64,000 nt of DNA from Rugalucina vietnamica (GCA_964017185.1 OZ024869.1:66558315-66622314); one strand, 5' to 3'. Shown: positions 34,219 to 45,851, counted from the first letter of the stretch. Notes: generated by a model from the letters alone, not told the origin. Program-made: numbers and translations.

Positions 34219-36153
34219 CCAGAGGACCAATGGTCCTGTAAACGCTCACCTGAGATCTGCTGTGTATACGAATGTTATAGAAAATAGTCCCAGAATAGGG
34301 GCAGGTGAAGCCCTTGGGCCATTATTTTTTCAGAATAATCAATATACTGTCCATACAAGTTTTTCCCTTCAAATGACATGTTAACAGTTTACCCATTCCA
34401 ATACATAGGCAACCCATGTTGACCTTGCCTTAAAATAGGTCAAGGTCATCACAGGGTCATGATTTATATATACATTGTAGTACTTGAGTCATCGATGCTT
34501 CATGTCAAGTTTCTTCGAAATCGGTCCACCGGTTCCGGAGAAGAAGATTTTTGAAGGGTTTATACCATATATGGGCATGGCGGCCATCTTGGTCATGTGA
34601 CCTTGATTATTTATATATACATTGATTCCCTTATTCTATAGATGCTTCACATGAAATTTGGCTTTGATTGGCCAAGGGGTCTCGGAGAAGATGTTTGAAT
34701 ATTATGGTAATATACATGTATAATGCCCCGGAGCTGGGGCAAATGAGCCCCTGGGGTCCAGTTTTTTTCAGAATCATTAATATTCAGTCCTACTGCCCAT
34801 TTCCTGCAAGACATTCACTTTAAATGACATTTTAAAAGTTTTCCCCATTCAAGTGCATTGTCGACCTTTGTTGACCTTGCCGTAAAATAGGTCAAGGTCA
34901 TCCAAAGGTCATAATTTATAAACACATTGTAATACTTCAGTCCCCGATGGTTCATGCCAAGTTTTGTTGAAATTGGTCCATTGGTTCAGAAGATGAATTT
35001 TGAACGGTTTTTACCATATATGGGCATGGCGGCCATCTTGGTCATGTGACCTGGATTATTTATAAACACATTGATTCCCCCTTCCCATTGATGCTTCCTA
35101 TAAAATTTGGCTTTGATTGGCCAAGTGGTTTCAGAGAAGAAGATCTTTGAATATTTTTGTAATATACATGTATATTGCCCCGGGATGGGGGCAGACCAAC
35201 CCCTGGGGTCCAAATTTTTTTCAGAATTACCTACCTTCAGTCCATTTGCCCATTTCCTGCAAGATTTGCCTTTCAAATGACATTTTAACAATTTTCCCCA
35301 TTCAAATGCATGGGCGACCTATGTTGACCTTGCCGTAAAATAGGTCAAGGTCATCCAAAGGTCATAATTTATAAACACATTGTAGCACTCTAGTCCTCTA
35401 TGCTTCATGCCAAGTTTCGTTGAAATCGGTCCAGTAGTTCCGGAGAAGAAGAATTTTGAAGGGTTTTTACCATATATGGGCATGGCGGCCATCTTGGTCA
35501 TGTTACCTGGATTATTTATTAACACATTGATTCCCCCTTCCCATAGATGCTTCCTATAAAATTTGGCTTTGATTGGCCAAGTGGTTTCAGAGAAGAAGAT
35601 CTTTGAATATTTTTGTAATATACATGTATATTGCCCCAGGGTGGGGGCAGACCAACCCCTGGGGTCCAAATTTTTTTCAGAATTACCTACCTTCAGTCCA
35701 TTTGCCCATTTCCAGCAAGATTTGCCTTTCAAATGACATTTTAACAATTTTCCCCATTCAAATGCATATTCAAATGCATGGGCGACCTATGTTGACCTTG
35801 CCGTAAAATAGGCCAAGGTCATCCAAAGGTGATTATTTATAAACACATTGTAGTACTCTAGTCCCAGATGATTCATGCCAAGTTTCGTTGAAATCAGTCC
35901 AGTGGGTCCGGAGAAGAAGAATTTTGAAGGGTTTTTACCATATATGGGCATGGCGGCCATCTTGGTCATGTGACCTGGATTATTTATAAACACATTGGTT
36001 CCCTATTCCTATAGATGCTTCATATAAAATTTGGCTTTGATTGGCTAAGCGGTTGCAGAGAAGAAGATCTTTGAAAATGGTGGACGACGGACGGACGCCG
36101 GATCATGGCCATCCTATAAGCTCACCTTGTGAGCCTAACGGCTCAGGTGAGCT
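34219..36153. repeat. R1 element, inverted, four ~455-bp units
   Basis: Starts ccagaggaccaatggtcctg and ends agcctaacggctcaggtgag. Unit marks (cttgccgtaaaataggtcaa and variants) fall near 34426, 34877, 35327 and 35797. Units near 35117 and 35573 are almost identical. Confidence 0.88.
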
Positions 36154-36269
36154 AACAATATTTATCAAGATTAATTTTTTGTAGTTTAGCTCCAGTAGTG
36201 TTGAAAAAAGCCTCTCAAATTGATCTGCAATGAGCCTTTCGTTGAGTTCTGTACAGTCTGAATTATGCT

Positions 36270-36475
36270 TTAACAGCATCAGCATAAATGACAAACAGAA
36301 GCAGACAGAATAAACAGAAGATTTATCATGACGATAAATCACAGCAGTACAGCACTAGGGCAGTGATATGTTGGGTAAAAAGTCTCATAAAATGGAGGCA
36401 ACGTCCAGACATGACTATTGCTGTTGACTGGGATGTTATGCATCAATTCAAACAAACAAAAAAAAACCAAAAAAA
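36270..36475 (+). repeat. SINE tail fragment
   Basis: ccagacatgactattgctgt..gactgggatgtta..caaacaaac matches the tail of the SINE at 18761-18972. Confidence 0.5.
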
Positions 36476-36519
36476 CAAGAAAATGTGTTTTAATATGAAA
36501 CACTATGCCCCAAACTGGT

Positions 36520-37330
36520 AAGTCACTTTCAAGATGTAAAAATGTCCAAAAAATGACAAAGTTCAAATTGTAAAAAAAAAAAGTGACAAAAATTAATCTG
36601 AGGAGTATATCCCATCTTCAAAGCATGGTCACAATGTCTGCAAAGTTTCAAAAGTATTGGTATTAAATTGTAGGAGGAGTTGCGCACACAAGGTACCCTC
36701 TATCCATTCACTAAAATACCCGAAAAAAATGACTAAGTTCAAATTGTGAAAAAAATGACAAAAAATAATCCAAGGATTATATCCAAACCACATGCATATC
36801 TCCAGACCATGCCCATAACATATGTAAAGTTTTAAATAAATTGGCATGAATCTGTAGGAGTTGCGCACACAGGGCCCATTCACTTTCATTGCGAAAATGC
36901 CCGAAAAATGGCTAAGTTCAAAATGCGAAAAAAGTGACAAAAATTAATCTGAGGATTATATCCAAACCACATGCATATCTTCAAAGCATGGTCACGACAT
37001 CTGTAAAGTTTCAAGAAAATCGGAATAAAACTGTAGGAGTTGCGCACACAAGGTAGCCACTATCTATTCACTTTATCAAGAATTAAAAAGGGAAATAACT
37101 CTCACAGAATGGGCCCCTAGCCCCTTGAATTTACCTGAAAGAAAAAATACGGGTAATCTTAATTTTCATATACAAACTACATACCAAATTTCAAGATCCT
37201 AGCTCTAACGGTTCCTGACCGAGTGCTAAGCGTTACTCATGCATCACAGACTGACTGACTGACTGACTGACTGCACGGACAGATCCATCCCCAATATGCC
37301 CCCTCAACTTCTTTGAAGTTGGGGGCATAA
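36520..37330 (-). repeat. R3-type element, inverted
   Basis: Repeated gtaggagttgcgcacacaag and aaaatgcccgaaaaatgac units of about 190-270 bp, ending gaagttgggggcata (the R3 terminus). Related fragments are at 61540-61960. Its end abuts the sushi gene polyadenylation region. Confidence 0.75.
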
Positions 37331-37359
37331 AAAAAAAACATCCAGTGTGTACAAAAACT

Positions 37360-37365
37360 TTTATT
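37360..37365 (-). terminator. Polyadenylation signal AATAAA
   Basis: Minus-strand AATAAA about 174 nt after the stop of the sushi gene, in a short AT-rich 3' UTR. An R3 repeat begins just beyond it (37330 and below), consistent with the transcript ending about here. Confidence 0.55.
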
Positions 37366-37538
37366 CTCAGTAACAAATATGGTAAAAAATAAATCTTTTC
37401 GTATCACAGCTTTGAAAATAATATCACAGGAAATATGTAAATAAAATATAAAAATTATGCAAACTTCCAGCTTAAGCATAGGTTGCAGGATTTGAATCAG
37501 CCCTTTTGAAATGTCACTTATTCATGCAGGGTGCCTGT

Positions 37539-38035
37539 TTAAGCATCAGCGTCCTTATGCTGTGCACCCGTTAACTTCATTTTGAATGGAGAAGACAGAC
37601 TACTTCTCGTAGGAATGGAACTACTTTCTTGCACTACTTTCTTTGAGGACTTCTTTCTTTTTGGTGCTTTTGGAGAAGATCCTACTGGTTTCTTTCTGTC
37701 ATGAACTGTTGTCATTTTATCATAAGTTGGGCTTGGTTTAGGTGAAGCTCTGTCACCCATAGGAACCTCTCGGGGTGTCAGAATCTGTTGCGGAAGATTG
37801 GTGTCGTATTCTTGTCCTTCCGTTGATGGTGCAGGAGATGGTGTATTTGACCGACCCCTCAGGCCTGTCCTGGGTGTAGGAGTTAGCAAGGAGGCTTCAT
37901 ATGGCTTAGGAGAAGGTGTTGAGGATGTTGCACCTGACGGTCGGCTAACTCGTCTATTCTGGACGGCAAACTGAGCCAGGGTAGAGGAGCGGCTTGGTGT
38001 GAGATAGCTCAGCGGGGCAGGTGAAGTGGTCTGAC
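37539..38035 (-). CDS. Cytoplasmic tail terminal exon with stop
   Basis: 497 nt coding, acceptor taatctgacattgcag, stop TAA at 37541-37539. The tail is rich in Ser, Thr, Pro and Lys. It has many proline-directed Ser/Thr sites (LTPTP, NTPSPAPS, LTPRE, ASPKPSP, SSPKAP, SSPFK) and a strongly basic KAPKRKKSSKK patch that could bind acidic lipids or act as a nuclear signal. TYDKM fits the Y-x-x-M pattern. It ends AQHKDADA. No death, TIR or kinase domain is present. Functions of these short motifs are inference only. Confidence 0.9.
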
Positions 38036-38100
38036 CTGCAATGTCAGATTAGAACTTGCATAACCAAGAACTTCATAAGTGGAACCAAGTAAGGTCAATA

Positions 38101-38381
38101 TCAGGATAACATGTCCGTGACATGTATACCCCCTAATGAACCACACTTATATAGCAAAACTGGGGTATGCAGGGGTATATCTTTTTTTCTTATTTTTGCT
38201 CCAAAACATAGATTGTGGGTACTCATTAGAACGGAGGCGGTTTGCTGAGGCGGCTCTAACGTGTACCCACAATCTATGTTTTGAGCAAAAATATTAAAAA
38301 TATCAGGACTTTTCTGGTGAAATTTTCAACTTTTACAGCTGAAAGAAACCTCTGCATATTGCATGGACAAATTTTCATAAT
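38101..38381. mobile_element. MITE-B copy
   Basis: Ends tcaggataacatgtccgtg and tgcatggacaaattttcata; hairpin catagattgtgggtactc / gtacccacaatctatg. Confidence 0.87.
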
Positions 38382-38546
38382 AAAATACTGGATATGGGTA
38401 TGTAATCTCGACTAAAATGTACATAAAGTCTAATCATATCTGCAACCCTTTGACACATTCAAAGAATTCTTATCTTTACAAAAAACTTGGCTTGCCAAGG
38501 CAATGATGAAATCCACTACGATCAAACCAAGAGCAATAGCTACCCA

Positions 38547-38821
38547 TCAGGAAAACAAATCTGTGCAATGATTACCCCCATAATCCCGACTTTTATAGTG
38601 AAACTGGGGTAGACCGGTATTCAATTTTTCTTATTTTTGATCCAAAACATAGATTGTGGGTACACATTAGAGCCCCCTCCCCTTGGCTCAATCAATGTTT
38701 TCCAATATCAAAATTTTTCTGCTGAAATTTTTCATTAAAAAAAAAAAAAAAAAAAAAAAAACGAACAAAAAACAAAAAAAAAAATTAAAAATCTGTATAT
38801 TACATGGGCATATTTTCATAA
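38547..38821. mobile_element. MITE-B copy with poly(A)
   Basis: Ends atcaggaaaacaaatctgtg and acatgggcatattttcata. The right hairpin arm is lost, and an A25-type tract is present (38737-38760). Confidence 0.8.
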
Positions 38822-38914
38822 TACTCTCGTAACAACCACACAGGAAGAGCAAGCTAATCTAATTTACATTTATTTCTCCTTGACAGAAAAATTTGACAAC
38901 CAAATAAATCAAAC

Positions 38915-39109
38915 CTGCAAGTTCCAGAACATGTTTCTGATGTCCACTGGGAGCCAGTGAGGACTGGGTGCGACCCATATCTAGGACGTGTCGGCGATGG
39001 CTCACAGGGGCTGTAGCCTTGGAGAATACCTCAATATCATCAAAAGTGCTGAGAGAGAGCTTGGTAATGTCTGAGTCCAGTCCTCCTGGGGGCCTTGTTA
39101 GTGGGCCTC
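38915..39109 (-). CDS. Cytoplasmic tail exon 1
   Basis: 195 nt, phase 1-1, acceptor ttttttttgcag, donor gtttga (weak consensus). The peptide starts GGPLTRPPGGLDSDITKLSL, passes through STFDDIEVFSKATAPVSHRR and ends HVLELAG. No known domain. The acidic DDIEVF and basic HRRHVLDMGR patches are visible. Confidence 0.86.
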
Positions 39110-39311
39110 CTGCAAAAAAAAATATTCCTTGTTAGTCAATTACATATGACAAGCTATGACATAATCGGTCAAGATATTTTGATGAATAAAGTATCTTTCA
39201 CATACCTTAGCTAACAGATTGTCATACATTGTGCTAAAAATATTCACTTTTTGTTTTGTCTCATTCTGGAAAATGCTTATAATTTCAGAAAAAAAAATAC
39301 AGTTGTCTAAC

Positions 39312-39518
39312 CTGGGGTCTTTCCTTCTGCTGTATACATCAATGACTTTGCAGCCGCACTTCCACGTAACTTTCTGTAGAGTCGTCCAATAATCGCCAGA
39401 GCAATGATCAAACCCACTATGATCAAACTTAGAACAATGGCTACACCAACTGTGGCTCCTGATGAACACTCACTGCATGGCTCACATGGTGTTGATGTGG
39501 TTGTTACAATGGTTTTAA
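39312..39518 (-). CDS. Stalk, transmembrane helix and juxtamembrane exon
   Basis: 207 nt, phase 1-1, acceptor ctctttcacag, donor gttaga. The peptide begins KTIVTTTSTPCEPCSECSSG (a short Thr/Ser- and Cys-rich stalk). It continues with a hydrophobic helix ATVGVAIVLSLIIVGLIIAL-AIIG of about 24 residues, then the basic stop-transfer RLYRKLRG and AAKSLMYTAEGKTPG. This fixes the protein as type I, single-pass, with CCPs outside the cell. Three Cys in the stalk (C-EP-C-SE-C) could support dimerisation. Confidence 0.93.
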
Positions 39519-39752
39519 CTGTGAAAGAGAGAGAAAAACATTATAATCATTGTAATTGAATTCCAGCTTGACAGCCCCGTCAACAATATTTCAGTCATGT
39601 TAGGATGGAATACTAGGCTCAAACCCATCATACTCCGGAGTCCAACATGTATCACTGGGCTTACCCATTCCCCCAGCAGATATCATTATCTTGTGATGAT
39701 GAAAAGTAATACATCTAAACTACTTTGCGTCAATTAAGAGAGACAAACTTAC

Positions 39753-39920
39753 CACATGTTGGTTGTTCAGCATCCCAAGACCCATTTCTGAGGCATATCA
39801 GGAAAGTTGGTCCCACCAGTTCATACCCAGTTATACATTCAAAGGAAGCTATTGATTCTGTACCATCAGAGCTTGTGTTGTATCTCAATCCAGTGTTGGT
39901 TGTTAGTGACGGACACTTTA
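39753..39920 (-). CDS. Sushi domain exon (last, b-type, membrane-proximal)
   Basis: 168 nt, phase 1-1, acceptor ttatttaacag, donor gtaagt. The peptide KCPSLTTNTGLRYNTSSDG ... ECITGYELVG ... LICLRNGSWDAEQPTC is the 25th and last CCP before the transmembrane exon. The a-b-c cycle stops here without a c-type module. Confidence 0.93.
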
Positions 39921-40406
39921 CTGTTAAATAAAGTACAGAGATTTGTCAATTTATGAACATAATATGCAAGCTCAGATGGGCGTACTTATTAGTTATTTTT
40001 CAAAAAAGAGTGTTCCTGTAGAATACTTTAAAACATTACATTTCAGCAGGACTGCCTGATTTCATTTGTTATAGAATTACTTGATATTTCAGGCAACACC
40101 TAAGATCATGCTACAGGGGTATTATCCAAACCACTTTTCCAGAGCAGGCATTACCTATACAATATTAACCAGTATTCAGTGTTTACCCTTTCACCAGTAA
40201 CAGTGATAGAATGAGCAGGATCTAGGAATCTTAACTCACAACAGTTTGATTGCAAGCCACAACCCACTACTGACTAAAACATGGCAAATTATTGTAGGGC
40301 TGAATGTTCAACCAATGACTTTTGCCTGACAAATTGATCAATATTATGCTTTTTGCTAGCCCACTGAAAATTATCAACAAACAAAACAAGTCTGTATCAG
40401 TCTTAC

Positions 40407-40571
40407 CACAACTAGGAACTGCTTGACTCCAGTTTCCATCTTCACACGTCAACTGTGATTCTCCTGTTAGTGAATAGCCTTGGATGCAAGTTATAGTAAC
40501 AGAGGTTTTCAGGCCATCAGAAGACAGTACTGATGTTCCATTGTCTGGTGACGGTATATTTGTACATTTTA
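40407..40571 (-). CDS. Sushi domain exon (a-type)
   Basis: 165 nt, phase 1-1, acceptor ttttatttttcag, donor gtaaga. The peptide KCTNIPSPDNGTSVLSSDG ... TCIQGYSLTG ... LTCEDGNWSQAVPSC is a complete CCP module. Confidence 0.94.
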
Positions 40572-40774
40572 CTGAAAAATAAAATGATTTGGTCATACAT
40601 CAAAGTAGATAATTAACTTATAGATATATGGATAGTCAAAGAAATGGATACCACTTGGGCACCCACCATACTCACAACTGAAAACATAATTTTCACTAAA
40701 TTTATTCTTAAAAAGTAAAACATGTTGGGACCACCTTATGTTTGGATAAATCCTCAAAATCAACATTATAAAAA

Positions 40775-40982
40775 GAGCTGCATCATGAGAAAACCAGATT
40801 TTTGCCTATGCAAAAACAAAGGTGCTGATCAGCGCCTTTGTTTTCACTACAAGGATAGTACAATTCCTCTTCTTCTTAAATCCGAAATTTCAAGCTTCTA
40901 GCCATCCTCTGTGACTGCACAGACCGGTTTGTGTCGGGCCTAGTCGGAAACCACAAAGACCGGTTTTCTCGTGTCACGGCTC
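40775..40982. mobile_element. MITE-A copy, TSD aaaa
   Basis: Ends GAGCTGCATCATGAGAAAACC and GGTTTTCTCGTGTCACGGCTC; a shortened hairpin (aggtgctgatcagcgcct). Confidence 0.88.
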
Positions 40983-41076
40983 AAAATATAAGCTGAAACT
41001 TATCATTTTTACTGACAATATTGTATCCTTTCATCTATAACAATATTTTGAACATACAGAAATTAGCAAGACTTAC

Positions 41077-41238
41077 AGCAATTGGGCTCCACCCCCTCCC
41101 ATCCAGAACCATCAGATAGACATTTCCTCTCCCTGAGCCCTGACAGACTGTAGCCCAACCCACAGCTATAGTTGGTTATAGAACCATCACTACTGATGGT
41201 CACTTTCCCTTGCCAGGGATCAGTGGGTGGGATACATG
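41077..41238 (-). CDS. Sushi domain exon (c-type)
   Basis: 162 nt, phase 1-1, acceptor ttctgttacag, donor gtaagt. The peptide ACIPPTDPWQGKVTISSDG ... SCGLGYSLSG ... KCLSDGSGWEGVEPNC shows the c-type GSGWEG signature. The junction from the preceding b-type exon has one linker residue (Ser). Confidence 0.93.
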
Positions 41239-41360
41239 CTGTAACAGAAAAGTGTTGCATTGAATTTGATTTCTTAATTGATTAACATCCATGGTAAACA
41301 GCAAAGATCAAATCTAATCTAATCAAACAATCATTCCAAGACAGTTCTAGTGTGATTTCA

Positions 41361-41613
41361 TCATAAACACATTTCCATGACTTGAACCCCACTTTTATAT
41401 AGAAAAACTGGGGTTTGCAGGGGTATACCTATCTTTCTTATTTTTGATCCAAAACATAGATTGTGGGTACGCGTTAGAACTGCCTCGGCAAGGCCGTTCT
41501 AACGTGTACCCACAATCTATGATTTGAGCAGAAATATCAAAAAAATTCTACTGAAATTTTTAAATTTTTACAACTTTAAAAATCTCTGTATATTGCATGG
41601 GCATGTTTTCGTA
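41361..41613. mobile_element. MITE-B copy
   Basis: Hairpin catagattgtgggtacgcg / cgtgtacccacaatctatg; right end tgcatgggcatgttttcgta. Confidence 0.85.
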
Positions 41614-41904
41614 CTGACTGTCACGTTTTCTGATTAGTCTGTCTACCTCTCTGTTGTACTTGTCACTTTTGAAGCCAGACGGCTACCTTGTTGGGAAAGA
41701 GCTTGTCATCTTGCTCTTCGTGTGTTGTAACATTTTTGTAGTGTTTTGTGCTGTACTTTCTTCCCTGCCTGGTGTCTATGTTGGGATTTCTTTAAATTTA
41801 TTTGTCCAATCATAGTGCCTTCTTTTCTTACTTTTCTAGTTCTGCTTAACATAAAACGTTCATTAGTACTTAAAGTTCATCCTCTAAACCGAAACTGAGA
41901 ACAC

Positions 41905-41942
<38 letters not shown>

Positions 41943-42082
41943 GAAAGGCATAGCAGATTATACATGTATTCTAAAATTCTTAAAGCAGGATTTCAACCAC
42001 ATTTAAACTAATAAGAAACACTCAAAACTGATACCAAAGGTTGAAAAGAGAACTTCATGCAAATCGTGACAGAATATCTTAC
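41614..42082. other. Intron with poly(T) tract
   Basis: No exon; a T35-type run at 41907-41941 is the only clear feature. Confidence 0.6.
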
Positions 42083-42250
42083 AACAATGTGGCTGTTCAA
42101 AATCCCACACACCATCACTGCGACATGTCAGAAGTTCTTCTCCTATAAGTCGGTAGCCATCAGCACATGTAAACATAGCAGTTGTTGTGATACCATCTGA
42201 TGTAGCAGAGACATTGCCACCTGATATTGTTGATATAGATGGACAACATG
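42083..42250 (-). CDS. Sushi domain exon (b-type)
   Basis: 168 nt, phase 1-1, donor gtaaga. The acceptor is AT-rich (aatattttag). The peptide CCPSISTISGGNVSATSDG ... TCADGYRLIG ... LTCRSDGVWDFEQPHC is a complete module and close to the giant-exon module starting CPSISPLSAGLVSIS. It has an additional Cys before the first canonical one (CCPS). Confidence 0.92.
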
Positions 42251-42360
42251 CTAAAATATTAATAACGTTCGTTTTACAGACGACTTGTTTCACCATTATA
42301 CATTTAATATGAATTTGAATTTTGCTTAAACTGTTTTGTTTCGTATTTTATGTATATATT

Positions 42361-42470
42361 TGTATATTTATTATATGAGGGCCTCATGGAAGATTAGTTG
42401 TACTACTAAATGTTGTTGCCCTCTATAAGTAAAGACTTTACTTACTTACTTACTTATTTACTTACAGACA
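42361..42470 (+). repeat. Retroelement-like tail with (TTAC)n
   Basis: gggcctcatggaagattagt..agtaaagactttacttac followed by TTAC repeats; resembles 4975-5070. Confidence 0.5.
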
Positions 42471-42527
42471 ATGCCAGGCCTCTGGGACTTTTCTTAATCG
42501 CTGCACGATTAAAGAGATAAAGCTTAT

Positions 42528-42762
42528 GAGCCGGGTCATGAGAAAACCAACAAAGTGGTTTCCAAACAGGTCTGACACAAACCGAGCTGTAAAAGCACTG
42601 AAGATGGCTAGAGGCTGGAAATTTTGGATTTAGAAAGTAGAGGAATTGTACTATCCAGGTAGCGAAAACAAAGGCGCTGATCAGCTTCACAGTAACTGCG
42701 AAGCTTGTCTAAACCTTTTGTTTTCGCATATGCAGATTGCTGGTTTTCTCATGAGATGGCTC
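42528..42762. mobile_element. MITE-A copy
   Basis: Ends GAGCCGGGTCATGAGAAAACC and GGTTTTCTCATGAGATGGCTC, flanks ttat/atat. Confidence 0.9.
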
Positions 42763-42887
42763 ATATGGGCAAAACTGGGCAAGCATATGCCTTCCAAGTA
42801 GATGAGTGACGAATGTTTAGTGCTAAGAAGCTAAGAATTCTGTACAGACACCTTACAATCCATCAATTTTCTAAGTCCTGGTCCCGA

Positions 42888-43123
42888 TGGTATAAAACTT
42901 ATTTACATGCTCAACTCAACTGAGGCTAAATTTATCCTGCTCATAAATGTTAAAATGCCAAGCATTTTAACATTTATTAAGTTAAAATGTTAAGCAGGAT
43001 AAATTATAGGCTTTGCTAATCTTAACCTGAATTTTCTACCAATTTGGATTATTTCTGTATTTATGAGCAATTTAAATTTCATGCTCAGCTGAGATGAGCC
43101 AGAAAAAAAGTTTTATAACCTCA
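42888..43123. mobile_element. MITE-D copy
   Basis: Ends gtataaaacttatttacatg and agaaaaaaagttttataacc; centre cctgctcataaatgttaaaa / ttaagcaggataaat. Confidence 0.83.
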
Positions 43124-43463
43124 GGGCCTGACAAGTTGGGGCCAACTTTGAGGAGTTATCTTGAACCAGTTGTTGATGGTAAATCTTAACTTCCCACTTA
43201 AACCTAGAATGAATTGTGACATTATCAAACAAGCTATTCTAAATTTTTGACTTTTACCAAAAATCTATGTATAAACAAGCAGTTTACACTGGCAATGTTT
43301 CCTTGTCAAAGATTTATTGTCTTAGAAACTATGACCATTGCCATAGATATTTGCCAATGAGACTTCGCCACAGATTTAAGTTTACACGAGCATATTTTTC
43401 TTCAACAGACCAACTTTGCCACAGCAAAAGTGTCCGTGGAAACTTGGCCTAATCATGACTCAC

Positions 43464-43631
43464 CACAATCTGGTGGCTGAAAATCCCATGATCCATCAGA
43501 CTGGCAGGCCAGACTGGACTGTCCATTGAGTGAACAACCGCGGTCACATGTGAACATAGCCTCTGTCCTGCCACCCACCACTGTAAGGTTGATGTTACCA
43601 TTGGAAAAATCTTGGAAGGTTGCACATTTCA
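43464..43631 (-). CDS. Sushi domain exon (a-type)
   Basis: 168 nt, phase 1-1, acceptor ttaattttcag, donor gtgagt. The peptide KCATFQDFSNGNINLTVVGG ... TCDRGCSLNG ... LACQSDGSWDFQPPDC has an extra Cys in the G-x-S-L-x-G motif (GCSLNG), giving five cysteines. The unpaired one could form an inter-chain bond or be silent. N-L-T is a possible glycosylation site. Confidence 0.92.
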
Positions 43632-44036
43632 CTGAAAATTAAAAGAATTGCTTGAAAATAAATAAAACAATTATTAAAGTAACAATGCTAATAAATTTCT
43701 TTGTACATGTAATGTCTGGTTCTTTTTAAAATGGAAATTCCCTTTAAAGAGCAAGTAACTTGATAGAACCACATTATTTTGTGCCACAATCTAGAATGAT
43801 ATTTTCTTTCTTCTCAAATGTAAGAATTTAACAGCAATAAGATCACATTTTTATTGCAAATGCATGTTCATATTTTAGCCTAATACTGAGGAGGGGCAGA
43901 TCGACATGTCCATCTCTGCTACAAAGGTAGTATGTACAATGATTTTACTTTCATAATCTGAAATTTTATATTTTGATCAGTCTTCATTTGTTGCATTAAA
44001 AACTGATTTGTATAGCACTCAGTCTGAAATCTCAAA

Positions 44037-45545
44037 CCAGAGGACCAATGGTCCTGTAAACGCTCACCTGAAACCTGAGATATATACCAATAAACTTGCA
44101 TGACTAGAATTGTAATATTCATGTATATAACCCCAGGGCCGGGTAAGAGCAACCCCTGGAGTCAATTTCTTTTTCAAATCATAAAACTTCAGACCATTTG
44201 CCAATTAATTGCAAGTTTTGCCCTTCAAATGACATTTTAACAATTTTCCCCATTCAAATACATGGGCGACCTAAGTTGACCTTGCCGTAAAATAGGTCAT
44301 TAAGGTCATGATTTATATAAACTTTGTAGAGATTCATTGCCTGATGCTTCATGCCAAGTTTCAAAATCATAGGCCTTCTGGTTCTGGAGAAGAAGATTTT
44401 TGAAGGTTTTTGCTATTTATAGCCATGGCGGCCATCTTGGTCATGTGACATTGACCATTTATATAAACTTTCATTCCCACTTCCTAACAATGCTCCTCAT
44501 AAAGTTTGGCTTTGATTGGCCAAGCAGTTTCAGAGAAGAAGATCTTTGAATATCGCTGTAATGTACATGTATATTGCCCCGGGGTGGGGGCAGATAGACC
44601 CCTGGGGTCAAATTTTTTCAGAATCATCAATCTTAAGTCCATTTACCCATTTCCTGCAAGTTTTTCCCTACAAATGAAATTTTAACACTTTTCCCCATTC
44701 AAATGCATAAGCGACCTATGTTGACCTTGCCGTAAAATAGGTCAAGGTCATCCCAGGGTCATGATTTATATAAACTTTGTAGAGCTCCAGTCACTGATGC
44801 TTCACACCAAGTTTCAAAATCATTGGCCTTCTGGTTCTGGAGAAGAAGATTTTTAAAGGTTTTTCTATTTATAGCCATGGCAGCCATCTTGGTCATGTGA
44901 CCTTGACCATTTATATAAACTTTCTTTCCCCCTTCCCAAGGATGCTCCATATGAAGTTTGGCTTTGATTGGCCAAGCGGTTTCAGGGGAGAAGATGTTTC
45001 ATTATTATGGAAATATACATGTATACAGCCCCGGGGCAGGGGCAGACAACCCCCCAGGGGCTAAAATTTTCCATTAACATTAATCTTCTGTCCATTTGCC
45101 TATTCCCAGTAAGTTTTACCCATTAAATAGCATTTTACCATTTTTTCCCATTCAAATGCATTGGCCACCTAAGTTGACCTTGCCATAAAATAGGTCAAGG
45201 TCATCCTAGGGTCATGATTTATATAAACTATGATGGGCCCTCGTCCCCAATGCTACATACCAAGTTTCGTGGAAATCGGCCCTCTGGTTCTGGAGAAGAA
45301 GATTTTTAAAGGTTTTTGCTATTTATAGCCATGGCGGCCATCTTGGTCATGTGACCTGGACCATTTATATAAACTTTCGTTCCCCCTTCCTATGGATGCT
45401 CCACATGAAGTTTGGCTTTGATTGGCCAAGCGGTTTCAGAGGAGAAGATCTTTGAAATTGTGGACGACGGACGGACGACGACGGACGGACGCCGGAGCAT
45501 GGGTATACTATAAGCTCACCTGTGAGCCTTCGGCTCAGGTGAGCT
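44037..45545. repeat. R1 element, inverted, three ~450-bp units
   Basis: Starts ccagaggaccaatggtcctg and ends agccttcggctcaggtgagc. Each unit has tgaccttgcc(g/a)taaaatagg, atggcggccatcttggtcat, tttggctttgattggccaag. Confidence 0.9.
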
Positions 45546-45557
45546 AAAAACAAAGCC

Positions 45558-45838
45558 ATCAGGAAAACAAGTCTATGCAATGAATACCCTTTAAACCACA
45601 CTTTTATATACATGTATGCAGTAAAATTGGGGTATGCAGGAGTATATCTATTTTTCTTGTTTTTGGTCCAAAACATAGACTGTGGGTAGTTGTTAGAACC
45701 GCCTGGGCAAGGCCCTTCTAACATGTTCCCACGATCTATGTCTTGAGCAAAAATATTAAAAGTTGTTCTGGTGAAATTTTCAATTTTTTAGTAGAAAAAA
45801 AAATCACTGTATATGGCAGGGGCATGTTTTTGTGATGT
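45558..45838. mobile_element. MITE-B copy
   Basis: Ends atcaggaaaacaagtctatg and ggcatgtttttgtgat. It lies between an R1 copy and the 160-bp exon array, 14 bp below the last array donor. Confidence 0.83.
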
Positions 45839-45851
45839 CATGTACACTCAC

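Noticed and set aside
35117-35806. Pairs of similar ORFs in the R1 element (starting MAKWFQRRR)
   Set aside because: They are the same R1 unit repeated; the opposite strand is equally open and there is no domain.
39140-39469. 109-codon ORF over the transmembrane exon in another frame (MFIRSHSWC...)
   Set aside because: The phase-1 frame set by the flanking exons gives a clean transmembrane helix and stop-transfer sequence instead.
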